The translations under genes were made by a program, and so were the position numbers. 38,015 bases of DNA from Pseudomonadota bacterium (lineage in GTDB: Bacteria > Pseudomonadota > Gammaproteobacteria > Steroidobacterales > Steroidobacteraceae): NCBI GenBank assembly GCA_963205255.1, contig CAUJIK010000042.1, positions 1-38,015 on the forward strand, written 5' to 3'. Every line of letters begins with the position of its first letter. Position 1 is the first letter of the stretch. Shown in pieces: positions 16,622 to 29,434 of this stretch. Below the pieces are notes generated by a model that was not told the DNA's origin, did no database searches, and saw nothing but the letters and a program-made list of their open reading frames with translations.

Positions 16622-17548
16622 ATGGGCAAACTCGCACTCGCCGCCAAGATCACCCACGTGCCATCGATGGACCTCTCGGAGCGCGACGGTCCGATGAAGG
16701 GTCATCGTCAAGCCGCCATCGACGGCCACATCGAGATCGGCCGCCGCTGTCGCGAGCTGGGCGTCGACACCATCGTGGTGTTCGACACGCACTGGCTCGT
16801 CAACTCGGTCTATCACCTCAACTGCGCGCCGCACTACAAGGGCATCTACACCAGCAACGAGCTGCCGCATTTCATCAGCAACATGAGCTATGAGATGTAC
16901 GGCAATCCGGAGCTGGGCCGCATCCTGGGCGCCGAATGCAATGCCCAGGGCGTGGAGACGCTGGTGCACGACGCCACCACGCTGCAGCCCGAATACGGCA
17001 CGCTGGTGCCGATGCGCTACATGAACAAGGACCTGCACTTCAAGATCGTGTCGGTGTCCGCGCTGTGCACGGTGCATTACCTCGACGACAGCGCGCGTCT
17101 GGGCTGGGCCATGCGTCAGGCCATCGAGAAGCACTACGACGGCACCGTGGCGATGTTCGCCAGCGGCTCGCTGTCGCACCGCTTCGCGCAGAACGGCCAG
17201 GCACCGCAGTTCGCCGAGAAGATCTGGAGCCCGTTCCTGGAGCACCTGGACCACCGCGTGGTCGACATGTGGACCAACGGCGAGTGGAAGGATTTCTGCG
17301 AGATGCTGCCGGAATACGCCGCCAAGGGTCATGGCGAAGGCTTCATGCACGACACGGCGATGCTGATGGGCGCGCTGGGCTGGTCCGAATACCAGGGCAA
17401 GGCCGAAATCGTCACGCCCTACTTCGGCAGCTCGGGCACCGGCCAGATCAACGCCATCCTGCCGGTCACCGAGGTCAGCGGCGTTGCCGTGCCCGGCCCG
17501 AAGGCCTCGCTCACCGCACCAAGGGTCTACGGCGAAGCCCGGATCTGA
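16622..17548 (+). CDS. hpaD: 3,4-dihydroxyphenylacetate 2,3-dioxygenase
   Basis: 308 residues, type III extradiol (LigB-fold) dioxygenase. It opens the ring of homoprotocatechuate next to the two hydroxyls using Fe(II) or Mn(II) and O2. It starts MGKLALAAKITHVPSM, near identical to E. coli HpaD, and keeps DTHWLVNS, YTSNELPHFI, YGTLVPMRYMN, ASGSLSHRF and GEGFMHDTAML. ATG 16622 has GGGGGAC upstream; the longer upstream frame overlaps hpaI and is rejected. Although it acts first in the pathway it is last in the operon. A GC-rich hairpin follows at 17561-17590. Confidence 0.96.
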   Translation: MGKLALAAKITHVPSMDLSERDGPMKGHRQAAIDGHIEIGRRCRELGVDTIVVFDTHWLVNSVYHLNCAPHYKGIYTSNELPHFISNMSYEMYGNPELGRILGAECNAQGVETLVHDATTLQPEYGTLVPMRYMNKDLHFKIVSVSALCTVHYLDDSARLGWAMRQAIEKHYDGTVAMFASGSLSHRFAQNGQAPQFAEKIWSPFLEHLDHRVVDMWTNGEWKDFCEMLPEYAAKGHGEGFMHDTAMLMGALGWSEYQGKAEIVTPYFGSSGTGQINAILPVTEVSGVAVPGPKASLTAPRVYGEARI

Positions 17549-17560
17549 TCCCCTTCATGC

Positions 17561-17590
17561 TCCCGGCGCGGTACCATCACCGCGCCGGGA
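17561..17590 (+). terminator. Strong hairpin after hpaD, possible terminator without U-tract
   Basis: TCCCGGCGCGG and CCGCGCCGGGA form a perfect 11-bp stem with an 8-nt loop. It lies 12 bp after the hpaD stop and 48 bp before mutS. No run of T follows, so it may be a Rho-dependent or 3'-stabilising element rather than a classical terminator. Confidence 0.5.
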
Positions 17591-17638
17591 AGGCATCGCA
17601 GCACCGCTGAGACCGCGCCCGCTCCAGCGATATCTGCC

Positions 17639-20215
17639 GTGACCGACCCTTCCCCGAATCACACGCCCATGATGGCGCAATACCTGCGCATCAAGGCGCA
17701 GCACCCCGATGTGCTGCTGTTCTACCGCATGGGCGATTTCTACGAGATGTTCTACGACGACGCGCGGCGCGCGGCGAAGTTGCTGGACATCACGCTGACC
17801 GCGCGCGGCCAGTCGGCCGGCGAGCCCATCGCGATGGCGGGCGTGCCGGTGGTGAGCCTGGAGAACTACCTTGCCCGCCTGGTGCGCAAGGGCGAGTCGG
17901 TGGCCATCTGCGAACAGGTGGGCGACCCGGCCAAATCCAAGGGCCCGGTGGAGCGCCAGGTGGTGCGCATCGTCACGCCGGGCACGCTGGTGGAGGATGC
18001 GCTGCTGGAACGCGCGCGGGAGAGCCTGCTGGCCGCGCTGTACACGGGGCCGGCCGGGCATGGTCTGGCGTGGCTGGATCTGGCTGGCGGCCGCTTCGGG
18101 GTCATCGAACTCGCCAGCGATGCCGAGGTGGCCGCGGAACTGGAGCGTCTGCGTCCGGCGGAACTGCTGGTGCCGGAAGACCAGCGGCGCGACTCCCTGC
18201 CCCACGCCCGCCTGCGGCCGCCGTGGCATTTCGAAGCCGGCAGCGCCCGGCGCCTGCTGTGCACGCAATTCGGCACCCGGGACCTCTCGGGCTTCGGCGC
18301 GGAGGAACTCGACGCGGGCCTGGCCGCGGCCGGCGCGCTGCTGCAATACGCGCAGGACACGCAGAAAGCCGCCCTGCCGCATATCCGCGGCCTCAGCGTC
18401 CATCGCCGCGACGAAGGGTTGCAGCTCGACGCGGCCACGCGCCGCAACCTGGAGCTCGACCGCAGCCTCACGGGCAACGAGGACGCCACGCTGTTCGCGC
18501 TGCTGGACCACAGCGCCACCGCCATGGGTTCGCGCGAACTGCGGCGCTGGCTGAACCGCCCGCTGCGCGACCGCGAGGCGCTGCGGCTGCGCTACGCGGC
18601 CGTGGGCACGCTGGCCGAAGAAAGCGCCTTCCATGAAGTCTCCGCCGCGCTGCGCCCGGTCGGTGATCTCGAGCGCGTGCTGGCGCGCGTGGCGCTGCGC
18701 TCGGCGCGGCCGCGTGATCTGGTGGCGTTGCGCAGCGCGCTGGCCGCATTGGCGGCCCTGCGCGCGCTCGTGGCAGGGCTCGACAGCCCATTGCTGCAGC
18801 GGCTGCTCAGGCACATCGGCGAGCATGCCGCCGAACACGAACTGCTGGCGCAGGCCATCGCCGCCGAGCCCGCGGCATTGTTGCGCGACGGCGGTGTGAT
18901 CGCTCCGGGATTCGACGCCGGGCTCGACCAGTTGCGACGCATCTCGACCAACACCGACGAGTTCCTGCTGGAACTGGAGCAGCGCGAGCGCCAGCGCAGC
19001 GGCATCGCCCAGCTCAAGCTGGGCTACAACCGCGTGCAGGGCTTCTTCATCGAGATCCCGCGCAGCCACGCCGAGCGCGTGCCCACCGACTACCTGCGGC
19101 GTCAGACGGTGAAATCCGCCGAGCGCTTCATCACGCCCGAGCTCAAGCGCTTCGAGGACGAAGTGCTGGGCGCGCGCGACAAGGCCCTGGCGCGGGAGAA
19201 GCAGATCTGGGACGAGGTGCTCGACCGCCTCATCGCCCAGATGGCGCCGCTGCAGCAGACTGCCGCGGCGCTCGCCAGCCTCGATGCGCTGGCCAGCCTC
19301 GCCGAACGGGCCGACACGCTGCGCTGGGTGCAGCCGGTGCTGGTCGAAGAGCCGGTGTACCACGTGGAGCAGGGACGCCATCCCGTGGTCGAGCGTTTCA
19401 GCGGCACGAACTTCGTGCCCAATGACCTCACCTTCGACGACACGCGTCGCATGCTCATCGTCACCGGCCCCAACATGGGCGGCAAGTCCACCTACATGCG
19501 CCAGGCCGCGCTCATCGCCGTGCTGGCGCACATCGGCAGTTTCGTGCCGGCCGACACCGCCACCATCGGGCCGATGGACCGCATCTTCACGCGCATCGGC
19601 GCCGCCGACGACCTCGCGGGCGGACGCTCCACCTTCATGGTGGAGATGACAGAGACCGCGAACATCCTGCACAACGCCACCGCGCAGAGCCTGGTGCTGA
19701 TGGACGAGATCGGCCGCGGCACCAGCACCTTCGATGGGCTGTCGCTGGCGTGGGCCGTGGCGCGGCACCTCGCCACACAGCAGCGTGCCTTCACGTTGTT
19801 CGCCACCCACTATTTCGAACTGACGCAGCTGGCAGCCGAACTGTCGGGCGTGGTGAACCTGCACCTCGATGCCACGGAACATGGCGAGGAACTGGTGTTC
19901 CTGCACGCCGTGAAAGAGGGACCGGCGAACCGCAGCTATGGCCTCGCCGTGGCGCGGCTGGCCGGTGTGCCCCGCGAGGTGATCAGCGCCGCCCGCACCT
20001 ATCTTGCGCAGCTGGAAGCCCACCGGGACGCCCAGCTCATCCACGGCGCGGCTGTCGCGTCTCCTCAGAACGAATTGCCGCTGTTCGCGGCAGCCCCGCG
20101 CTCCGCCATAGAGAAGCAGCTCGCCGCGCTGGATCCGGACGATCTCACGCCGCGCGCCGCGCTGGATCTGGTGTTCCAGCTGCACCGCAAGGCACGCACG
20201 AACGCCGGCGACTGA
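17639..20215 (+). CDS. mutS: DNA mismatch repair protein MutS
   Basis: 858 residues. It recognises mismatches and small loops and recruits MutL. The N-terminal mismatch-recognition motif [15 protein letters not shown] holds the Phe-x-Glu wedge. The connector, lever and clamp domains fill the middle. The ATPase has Walker [14 protein letters not shown] (about residue 615) and [22 protein letters not shown]. The GTG at 17639 puts [23 protein letters not shown] in register with E. coli MutS. The tail ends [10 protein letters not shown]. It is not obviously part of the hpa operon, being 90 bp beyond hpaD. Confidence 0.97.
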   Translation: MTDPSPNHTPMMAQYLRIKAQHPDVLLFYRMGDFYEMFYDDARRAAKLLDITLTARGQSAGEPIAMAGVPVVSLENYLARLVRKGESVAICEQVGDPAKSKGPVERQVVRIVTPGTLVEDALLERARESLLAALYTGPAGHGLAWLDLAGGRFGVIELASDAEVAAELERLRPAELLVPEDQRRDSLPHARLRPPWHFEAGSARRLLCTQFGTRDLSGFGAEELDAGLAAAGALLQYAQDTQKAALPHIRGLSVHRRDEGLQLDAATRRNLELDRSLTGNEDATLFALLDHSATAMGSRELRRWLNRPLRDREALRLRYAAVGTLAEESAFHEVSAALRPVGDLERVLARVALRSARPRDLVALRSALAALAALRALVAGLDSPLLQRLLRHIGEHAAEHELLAQAIAAEPAALLRDGGVIAPGFDAGLDQLRRISTNTDEFLLELEQRERQRSGIAQLKLGYNRVQGFFIEIPRSHAERVPTDYLRRQTVKSAERFITPELKRFEDEVLGARDKALAREKQIWDEVLDRLIAQMAPLQQTAAALASLDALASLAERADTLRWVQPVLVEEPVYHVEQGRHPVVERFSGTNFVPNDLTFDDTRRMLIVTGPNMGGKSTYMRQAALIAVLAHIGSFVPADTATIGPMDRIFTRIGAADDLAGGRSTFMVEMTETANILHNATAQSLVLMDEIGRGTSTFDGLSLAWAVARHLATQQRAFTLFATHYFELTQLAAELSGVVNLHLDATEHGEELVFLHAVKEGPANRSYGLAVARLAGVPREVISAARTYLAQLEAHRDAQLIHGAAVASPQNELPLFAAAPRSAIEKQLAALDPDDLTPRAALDLVFQLHRKARTNAGD

Positions 20216-20327
20216 ACGTTCACGTCACCCTCACTGGACCAGGAGAGACGCCTCTTGAGGGGCGGATCGATGAGCGGCATCGCTTGACGCCCACAAGGGT
20301 GCGAACGCCGGCACGAGTGCTGGGGCC

Positions 20328-20663
20328 ATGAGCGCCCCGTCCTCGCGGAACGACATTCCCACGGATGTCGATGGCCGCATTGCGCGGCGCCTGCGTGAGC
20401 TGCGCGACGAGCGCGGCTATTCGCTGAGCGAGGCACGCCTGCCGCCGCGGGCACGCATCACTTTCGAAAAAGCCGTCGTCGATGGCCCACCGCCGCAACA
20501 GCAGGTGTGGGTGATCAAGGGCGAACTGCATGTGCAGCTGGGCGATACGACCCGGCATCTCACGGCCGGCGACTGCATGGCGATGACGCTGGATCAGCCT
20601 GTCACCTTCCAGGCGGGCGCCTCGCTGGCGCATTACGTCGTGGCGACGTCGAACTGCCCGTGA
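20328..20663 (+). CDS. Cupin regulator of the XRE-cupin type lacking most of the HTH domain
   Basis: 111 residues. Residues 13-34 (VDGRIARRLRELRDERGYSLSE) match the first helices of an XRE-type DNA-binding domain. The sequence then jumps to ARITFEKAVVDGPPPQQQVWVIKGELHVQLGD and HLTAGDCMAMTLDQPVTFQ, a cupin domain. XRE-cupin regulators I recall are about 190 residues, with the rest of the helix-turn-helix and a linker in between. About 80-90 residues appear to be missing in frame near residues 35-41 (positions about 20430-20450). It is probably unable to bind DNA as an HTH protein, and could be a non-functional remnant or a free-standing cupin. Its 3' end overlaps the convergent hydrolase gene by 31 bp. 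Confidence 0.7.
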   Translation: MSAPSSRNDIPTDVDGRIARRLRELRDERGYSLSEARLPPRARITFEKAVVDGPPPQQQVWVIKGELHVQLGDTTRHLTAGDCMAMTLDQPVTFQAGASLAHYVVATSNCP

Positions 20664-21320
20664 TCGAGGAACGAGGTGATGCAGCCGGCGACCTCTTCGG
20701 ACATCAGCATGCCCATGTGGCTCACGGGCAGCACGCAATGCGCCGCGGCGCCGTCGAGCAATGTCTCGGAAACGGCGACCGTACCGTCGCTGGGTTCGTT
20801 CATGTGCGCGATGAGATGCCCGAGGCCGTTCGGCCGGTTGCCGGCGATGACGCCCACCTGTGCTTCGTGGCCCCATCTGCGGCATCGCCCGCCACCGGGC
20901 GAATCGCAGGCCAGCACCTCGCGGCCCGCTTTGCCCAGCAAGGCGCCCATGGGCCCCAGGGCGGCCAGCGCCCGGCCGCTCTGGCTGCCGTTGACGGGTG
21001 AGCCCAGCAGCACCACGCGGCAGAAATCGCCGCTGAAACGGTCCGCGGCCAGCAGGCCCAGCTCGAACATGCGGCAGACGATGATGCCGCCTAGGCTGTG
21101 GCCCACCAGGTGCACCGGCGCCAGCGTCCGCAGGGCGAGCATGCGCGCATAACGGGCGCAGCGGCGCGCCACGGCGTCCACCGGCTCACCCAGCGAGGAA
21201 TACGGGAACACGCGCAATGTCCAGCCATCGGGCGCCAGATTGCGCCTGAGGAAGAACGACTCGACGCCCGTCATCCACAGGCCGTGGACGAAAAGCACCG
21301 TGCCGCGGGTGGCTGGGACG

Positions 21321-21349
<29 letters not shown>
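20633..21349 (-). CDS. Alpha/beta-hydrolase, lipase/esterase-like
   Basis: 238 residues. [11 protein letters not shown] holds the oxyanion-type HG motif and [11 protein letters not shown] the nucleophile elbow (Ser in GHSLGG, about residue 87). [10 protein letters not shown] holds a plausible catalytic Asp/Glu region and LPVSHMGML the catalytic His. It resembles the PGAP1-like / triacylglycerol lipase group that acts on lipids or esters; the substrate is unknown. No signal peptide is seen. GTG 21349 lies inside the last codons of aspS (29-nt overlap), so it is probably translated from the same message. Confidence 0.75.
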
Positions 21350-23096
<1,747 letters not shown>

Positions 23097-23170
23097 GGGC
23101 GCGCGATGTTACGGGCGCCCTGCCCAAGCGTCCAGCCGGGCCGCGTACGGGACGGGGCCGGCCGGCCGCA

Positions 23171-23605
23171 TCAGCGCCCTTTCCGGCCGGCGACCTTCTT
23201 CGCGGCGGGTTTCGCCGGTTTCGCCGCGGCGCGCGTCTTGGCGGCCGGACGCGCTTTGGCCACCGGACGGGCCTTGGCGGCGGCAGGCTTCCCGGGCCCG
23301 GTCTCGGCCTTGCCGCTGTCCGCTTTGGGAGTCTCCGCCTTGAGGGCCTCCGCCTTGCCTTCGTCGGCCTTCTTTTCGTCCGGCTTGCTGTCCTCGCCGA
23401 CCAGATTGCGTTTCTTCTCGGCGTCGGACTTGAAGTCGGTCTCGTACCAGCCGCCGCCCTTGAGGCGGAAGACCGGCGCCGAGACCAGCTTCACGAGCTT
23501 CGATTTGCCGCATTCGGGGCACTTCTTCAGGGGCGCGTCGGAGATCTTCTGCAGCACCTCGACCTGCGCGCCGCAGGCCTGGCACTGGTATTCGTAGAAC
23601 GGCAT
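23171..23605 (-). CDS. FmdB-family zinc-ribbon protein with a histone H1-like Lys/Ala-rich tail
   Basis: 144 residues. Residues 1-45 are the FmdB/CxxC zinc ribbon (MPFYEYQCQACGAQVEVLQK, then KKCPECGKSK), with two CxxC pairs. From about residue 75 it is Lys/Ala/Pro-rich with repeated AKARP and AAK units (about 70 residues), like bacterial H1-type or nucleic-acid-binding tails. FmdB-type proteins next to aspS are frequent in proteobacteria, typically with short low-complexity tails. The function is unknown; a nucleic-acid contact is an inference. Aligned with aspS and likely cotranscribed. Confidence 0.85.
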   Translation of the reverse strand: MPFYEYQCQACGAQVEVLQKISDAPLKKCPECGKSKLVKLVSAPVFRLKGGGWYETDFKSDAEKKRNLVGEDSKPDEKKADEGKAEALKAETPKADSGKAETGPGKPAAAKARPVAKARPAAKTRAAAKPAKPAAKKVAGRKGR

Positions 23606-23640
23606 GGGCGCGATTATGCCATGCGACGCGCGCGGGCCCT

Positions 23641-26223
<2,583 letters not shown>

Positions 26224-26239
26224 GCCCCAATACTGGGGC
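26224..26239 (-). promoter_or_regulatory. Perfect stem-loop abutting the clpB start codon
   Basis: In the clpB message GCCCCA-GUAU-UGGGGC forms a 6-bp stem with a 4-nt loop, ending on the nucleotide before AUG. The only G-rich ribosome-binding candidate (UUGGGG) would be within its 3' arm. This geometry could restrain initiation at low temperature, but it could equally be a remnant terminator of the ZIP gene. No experimental support. Confidence 0.45.
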
Positions 26240-26253
26240 TTCAAGCCGCCGAA

Positions 26254-27039
26254 TCAATGGGGGGCCAGGTGCTCCACCAGCATGACCATCCCCACGCCCG
26301 CGCCGATGAGCAGCACCTGCAACAGGCTGCTGCGCGCGTCCACCCGGCGATGCAGGCCGGGGATCAGGTCCGCCACGGCCACATAGAGCAGACAGGCCGC
26401 CGACACCGCCAGCGCATAGGGAAGCAGCGGCTGGACGGCCGACAGCGCGAAGTAGCCAATGACGCCGCCCACCACCGCGCCCAGGCCCGAGAACAGGTTC
26501 CAGCCGAAGGCCTGCAGCCGCGACAGGCCGCCGTGCAGCAGCACGACGAAATTGCCGACCTCGCTGGGCACCTCGTGCGCCAGCACGGCAATGCCGGTCA
26601 TCACGCCCAAGTGCACGTCGATCAGGAAGGCCGCGGCGATCAGCACGCCATCGAGCAGGTTGTGCACCGTGTCGCCGACGATCACCAGCGCGGCCGAGCT
26701 GCGGTGACGATGGTCGTCGTGCGGCACATCGTGGGTGTCGCAGTGGTCCTCGTGGCAATGCCGCCACAGCACCAGTTTCTCCAGCATGAAGAACAGGCCG
26801 ATGCCGCAGAGCAGGGCCAGGCCGATTCTCCCCTCCCCACCCGGCCCGGCCAGTTCGACGGCCTCGGGCAGCAGGCCCAGCAAGGCCGCACCCAGCAAGG
26901 CGCCGGTGGCAAAGGCGATGAGCAGGGGCATTGCCCGCTGCCGCTGCGCTTCCGGCACGAGCAGGAACAGGCTGGCAAGCAGCACGCTCGCAACTCCGCC
27001 CAGCAGCGTGAAGCCGACGATCCAGCCTAGGGTATTCAT
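26254..27039 (-). CDS. ZIP-family divalent metal transporter
   Basis: 261 residues, about eight hydrophobic segments. The conserved metal-site segments are HNLLDGVLIAAAF in one helix and HEVPSEVGNFVVLLHGG in the next. Between two earlier segments is a His-rich cytoplasmic loop (HCHEDHCDTHD and PHDDHRHR), typical of zinc transporters. ZIP proteins move Zn(II), and often Fe or Mn, into the cytoplasm. ATG 27039 is used; the upstream frame is shorter-supported. It sits between pgeF and clpB on the same strand, an uncommon insertion in the rluD-pgeF-clpB order. No Zur-type operator was recognised. Confidence 0.9.
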   Translation of the reverse strand: MNTLGWIVGFTLLGGVASVLLASLFLLVPEAQRQRAMPLLIAFATGALLGAALLGLLPEAVELAGPGGEGRIGLALLCGIGLFFMLEKLVLWRHCHEDHCDTHDVPHDDHRHRSSAALVIVGDTVHNLLDGVLIAAAFLIDVHLGVMTGIAVLAHEVPSEVGNFVVLLHGGLSRLQAFGWNLFSGLGAVVGGVIGYFALSAVQPLLPYALAVSAACLLYVAVADLIPGLHRRVDARSSLLQVLLIGAGVGMVMLVEHLAPH

Positions 27040-27068
27040 GGTTATTGATACAGGATAACAGAGCGCGG

Positions 27069-27809
27069 TCAGGCGCCGGCGCGCCAGATCAGCGTCACCA
27101 TGCGGCCCGTGGCCGCGCCACCGCCCGCCGTATCGCGGCGGTGGGAATGGAACCGGGACACCTCGGTCCAGGTGCAATGTTCGCCGCCGGCCACTTCCGT
27201 GATGCCGAGCCGCGCCAGCCGGTTGCGCGCCAGGCGATACAGATCGCACTGCCAGCGGCCGCGCTCATTGGGCACGAAGGCTTCCGCGGCCGCGGGGTCG
27301 GTGGCGAGGAAGGCCTCGCGTACCTCGTCCCCCACTTCGAAATGGGCCGCGCTGATGGCCGGCCCCAGCCAGGCCGTGAGGCGCACCGGCGCGCCGATCC
27401 GCGCGCGCAGCGCCGCTGCCGTCGCCTCCACCACGCCGCCCGCGAGCCCGCGCCAGCCCGCATGCGCGGCGCCCACGGCAGAGCCATCCGCGGCGGCCAG
27501 CAACACCGGCAGACAGTCGGCGGTCTGGATGGCGCATACCACACCCGGACGCGAGGTGACCGCCGCATCAGCCACCAGTGGCTCAGCAATCCGCTCCGGC
27601 ACATCCACGGCATCCAGATCGGCAACCTCGATGCCATGGACCTGGCGCAGCCACACCGGGGAACCCGGCAGGCCCATCATCTCCACCAGCCGCGCACGTT
27701 GCCCGGTTTCGCCGGGTGCAAAGCTGCCAGCCGCTTTCAAGGTACACAGCGCGTGCACGCCGGGAGGCCGCCGCCACGTCGGCTCGAGATATCGCCGCGC
27801 GTCGTTCAT
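27069..27809 (-). CDS. pgeF: Peptidoglycan editing factor PgeF (YfiH, laccase-domain family)
   Basis: 246 residues. The YfiH fold has LRQVHG, QTADCLPVLLA and AHAGWRGLAGGVVEA, whose His and Cys form the metal site, and LGPAISAAHFEVGDEV. In E. coli YfiH removes wrongly incorporated L-serine (UDP-MurNAc-L-Ser) from peptidoglycan precursors; the family was first described as multicopper/polyphenol oxidases or purine nucleoside phosphorylases. The start overlaps the rluD stop by 4 nt (27806-27809), consistent with the classic rluD-yfiH operon. Confidence 0.9.
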   Translation of the reverse strand: MNDARRYLEPTWRRPPGVHALCTLKAAGSFAPGETGQRARLVEMMGLPGSPVWLRQVHGIEVADLDAVDVPERIAEPLVADAAVTSRPGVVCAIQTADCLPVLLAAADGSAVGAAHAGWRGLAGGVVEATAAALRARIGAPVRLTAWLGPAISAAHFEVGDEVREAFLATDPAAAEAFVPNERGRWQCDLYRLARNRLARLGITEVAGGEHCTWTEVSRFHSHRRDTAGGGAATGRMVTLIWRAGA

Positions 27810-28744
27810 GGCGCGCGCAGCGCCGCCAGCAGGGCGGCGAAATCATCCGGCAGCGGACTTTCGACCACGATCTGCTTGCCGGTGACGGGATGCTCGAACG
27901 CCAGCCGCGCCGCATGCAGCGCCTGCCGGCCGAAAGCGGCGATGGCGGCGCGCTGCTCCGCACTGGCGCCGGCCGTGAGCTGTCTGCGTCCACCGTAGAG
28001 CGGATCTCCGACCAGTGGATGGCCGGCGTGCGCCAGATGCACGCGGATCTGGTGTGTGCGCCCGGTTTCCAGTTGCACGGACAGCAGCGTATGCGCGGCA
28101 AAGCGCTCGGCGAGCCGGTAGTGGGTGATGGCCTCGCGGCCATCGGCGCGCACCGTCATCTTGAGCCGGTCGGTACGATGCCGACCGATGGCCTTGTCGA
28201 TGGTGCCACCGCCGGTGAGCGCACCGACACACAGCGCCAGGTACTCACGCTGCACCTCGTGGTCCTTGAGCATGCGCACCAGCGCGGTATGCGCCTCGAG
28301 TGTGCGCGCCACCACCAGCAAGCCGCTGGTGTCCTTGTCGATGCGATGGACGATGCCGGCGCGCGGCACGGTGGCAAGCGCGCCGTCGAGCGCCAGCAGC
28401 GCATTCTGCAAGGTGCCGTCGCGGTTGCCGGCGCCCGGATGCACCACGAGGCCAGCGGGCTTGTCGATGACGAACAGATGCCGGTCGCGGTATGCGACCT
28501 GCAGCGCGATGGACTCGGCGCGCACACTGTCGTCGGCCGGCGCCTCGCCCAGCACCACGACGGCCTCGCCGCCGAACACCTCATCGCGCGGCCGCGCCGG
28601 CCGGCCGTTGACGGTCACGGCGCCATCGCGGATCCAGCCCGCCAGGCGCGAGCGCGAATACTGTGGCAGCGCCGTAGCCAGAGCCAGGTCCAGACGTGTG
28701 CCACCTGGTGAAGGTGGAAGCTCGAGGCGGTGTTCGAAAGTCAT
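27806..28744 (-). CDS. rluD: 23S rRNA pseudouridine synthase RluD
   Basis: 312 residues. It makes pseudouridine at positions 1911, 1915 and 1917 of 23S rRNA helix 69. An N-terminal S4 domain (RLDLALATALPQYSRSRLAGWIRDGAVTVNG) is followed by the catalytic domain with the Asp motif HRIDKDTSGLLVVA and LETGRTHQIRVHLAHAGHPLVGDPLYG. The start at 28744 is only 38 bp from tetR on the other strand. Upstream of a pgeF overlap, as in E. coli. Confidence 0.95.
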   Translation of the reverse strand: MTFEHRLELPPSPGGTRLDLALATALPQYSRSRLAGWIRDGAVTVNGRPARPRDEVFGGEAVVVLGEAPADDSVRAESIALQVAYRDRHLFVIDKPAGLVVHPGAGNRDGTLQNALLALDGALATVPRAGIVHRIDKDTSGLLVVARTLEAHTALVRMLKDHEVQREYLALCVGALTGGGTIDKAIGRHRTDRLKMTVRADGREAITHYRLAERFAAHTLLSVQLETGRTHQIRVHLAHAGHPLVGDPLYGGRRQLTAGASAEQRAAIAAFGRQALHAARLAFEHPVTGKQIVVESPLPDDFAALLAALRAP

Positions 28745-28748
28745 CCGG

Positions 28749-28772
28749 CTATATTAGCGTGCCCGTGTATAG
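28749..28772. promoter_or_regulatory. tetR/rluD intergenic half-site related to the shared 23-bp motif
   Basis: CTATATTAG-6 nt-CGTGTATAG forms a weak inverted repeat. The right half CGTGTATAGTGC (12 nt) is identical to that at 31467-31478. It overlaps a -10-like TATAGT (28768-28773) only 9 bp before the tetR ATG, so tetR may have a very short or no leader. It is a candidate autoregulatory operator. Confidence 0.5.
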
Positions 28773-28782
28773 TGCTCACCCG

Positions 28783-29430
28783 ATGGCCTTGTTGAGCACC
28801 CGCAAGAGCGCGCCTCGAAAGAAAGGAATTGCCCGTCGCCAGCAGTTGCTGCGCGCAGCGCGGGCGCTGCTGGAAACCCACGAGCTGGACGACATCAGCC
28901 TGGGAGACGTGGCCGCCGCGGCCCATGTGCCCAAGAGCTCGGCCTACCATTTCTACGCCGACATCAAGGATCTCTACGCCAGCCTGCTCGCCGGCGTGCA
29001 GGACGAACTGCTCAAGGTACTGGAAGCGCCGATCCGCGCCAAGGTGCGCGACTGGCAGCACATCGTCGATATCCTCACCGGGCGCGGCGCCGACTTCTAC
29101 GCGCACAGCAAGGCCTCCATGCGGCTGCAGATCGATCCGCGGATTCCGGTCGACCTGAAGCTGCGCGACCGCAGGAACGATGCGGCGCTGGGCAGCATTC
29201 ACGAGCAGCAGATCGACCGCATCTTCGTGCTCCCCGAGATTCCGAACCGCTCGGCCATTTTCTTCAGGGCTGTGGAAATCGCGGACCTGATGTTCATGCT
29301 GTCGGTGCTGGAGCATGGCCGGATCACGCCGGAAATGCAGCGCGAGGCCACCCGGGCCATGTGCGCCTATCTGCGATGCGAAATCCCCGCCGACCTGCCA
29401 CGCCGCAAACGCGGCGCGGCCGCGAGATGA
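28783..29430 (+). CDS. TetR-family transcriptional regulator
   Basis: 215 residues. Basic N-terminal arm (TRKSAPRKKGIARRQQLL), then an HTH of the TetR type, ISLGDVAAAAHVPKSSAYHFYADIKDLYASLL (residues about 35-66). The C-terminal ligand-binding helices do not identify an effector. ATG 28783 is used; longer upstream frames cover the promoter and rluD start and are rejected. It faces the cupin-MoaF-SDR operon in convergent orientation (4-bp gap to the SDR stop). The half-site at 28749-28772 and related dyads at 31452-31474 and 34880-34902 suggest it may govern the adjacent catabolic locus. Confidence 0.88.
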   Translation: MALLSTRKSAPRKKGIARRQQLLRAARALLETHELDDISLGDVAAAAHVPKSSAYHFYADIKDLYASLLAGVQDELLKVLEAPIRAKVRDWQHIVDILTGRGADFYAHSKASMRLQIDPRIPVDLKLRDRRNDAALGSIHEQQIDRIFVLPEIPNRSAIFFRAVEIADLMFMLSVLEHGRITPEMQREATRAMCAYLRCEIPADLPRRKRGAAAR

Positions 29431-29434
29431 CTCC

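Noticed and set aside
17555..20185. A long open frame of about 870 codons on the minus strand, antisense to mutS
   Set aside because: mutS is complete on the plus strand; the antisense frame has no recognisable domain and is a GC-driven shadow.
20220..20327. Short palindrome TGAACGTTCA-like sequence and a CGCCTC/GGGGCG stem before the cupin gene
   Set aside because: The palindrome overlaps the mutS stop and the stem has a mismatch and no U-tract; neither supports a terminator or operator call.
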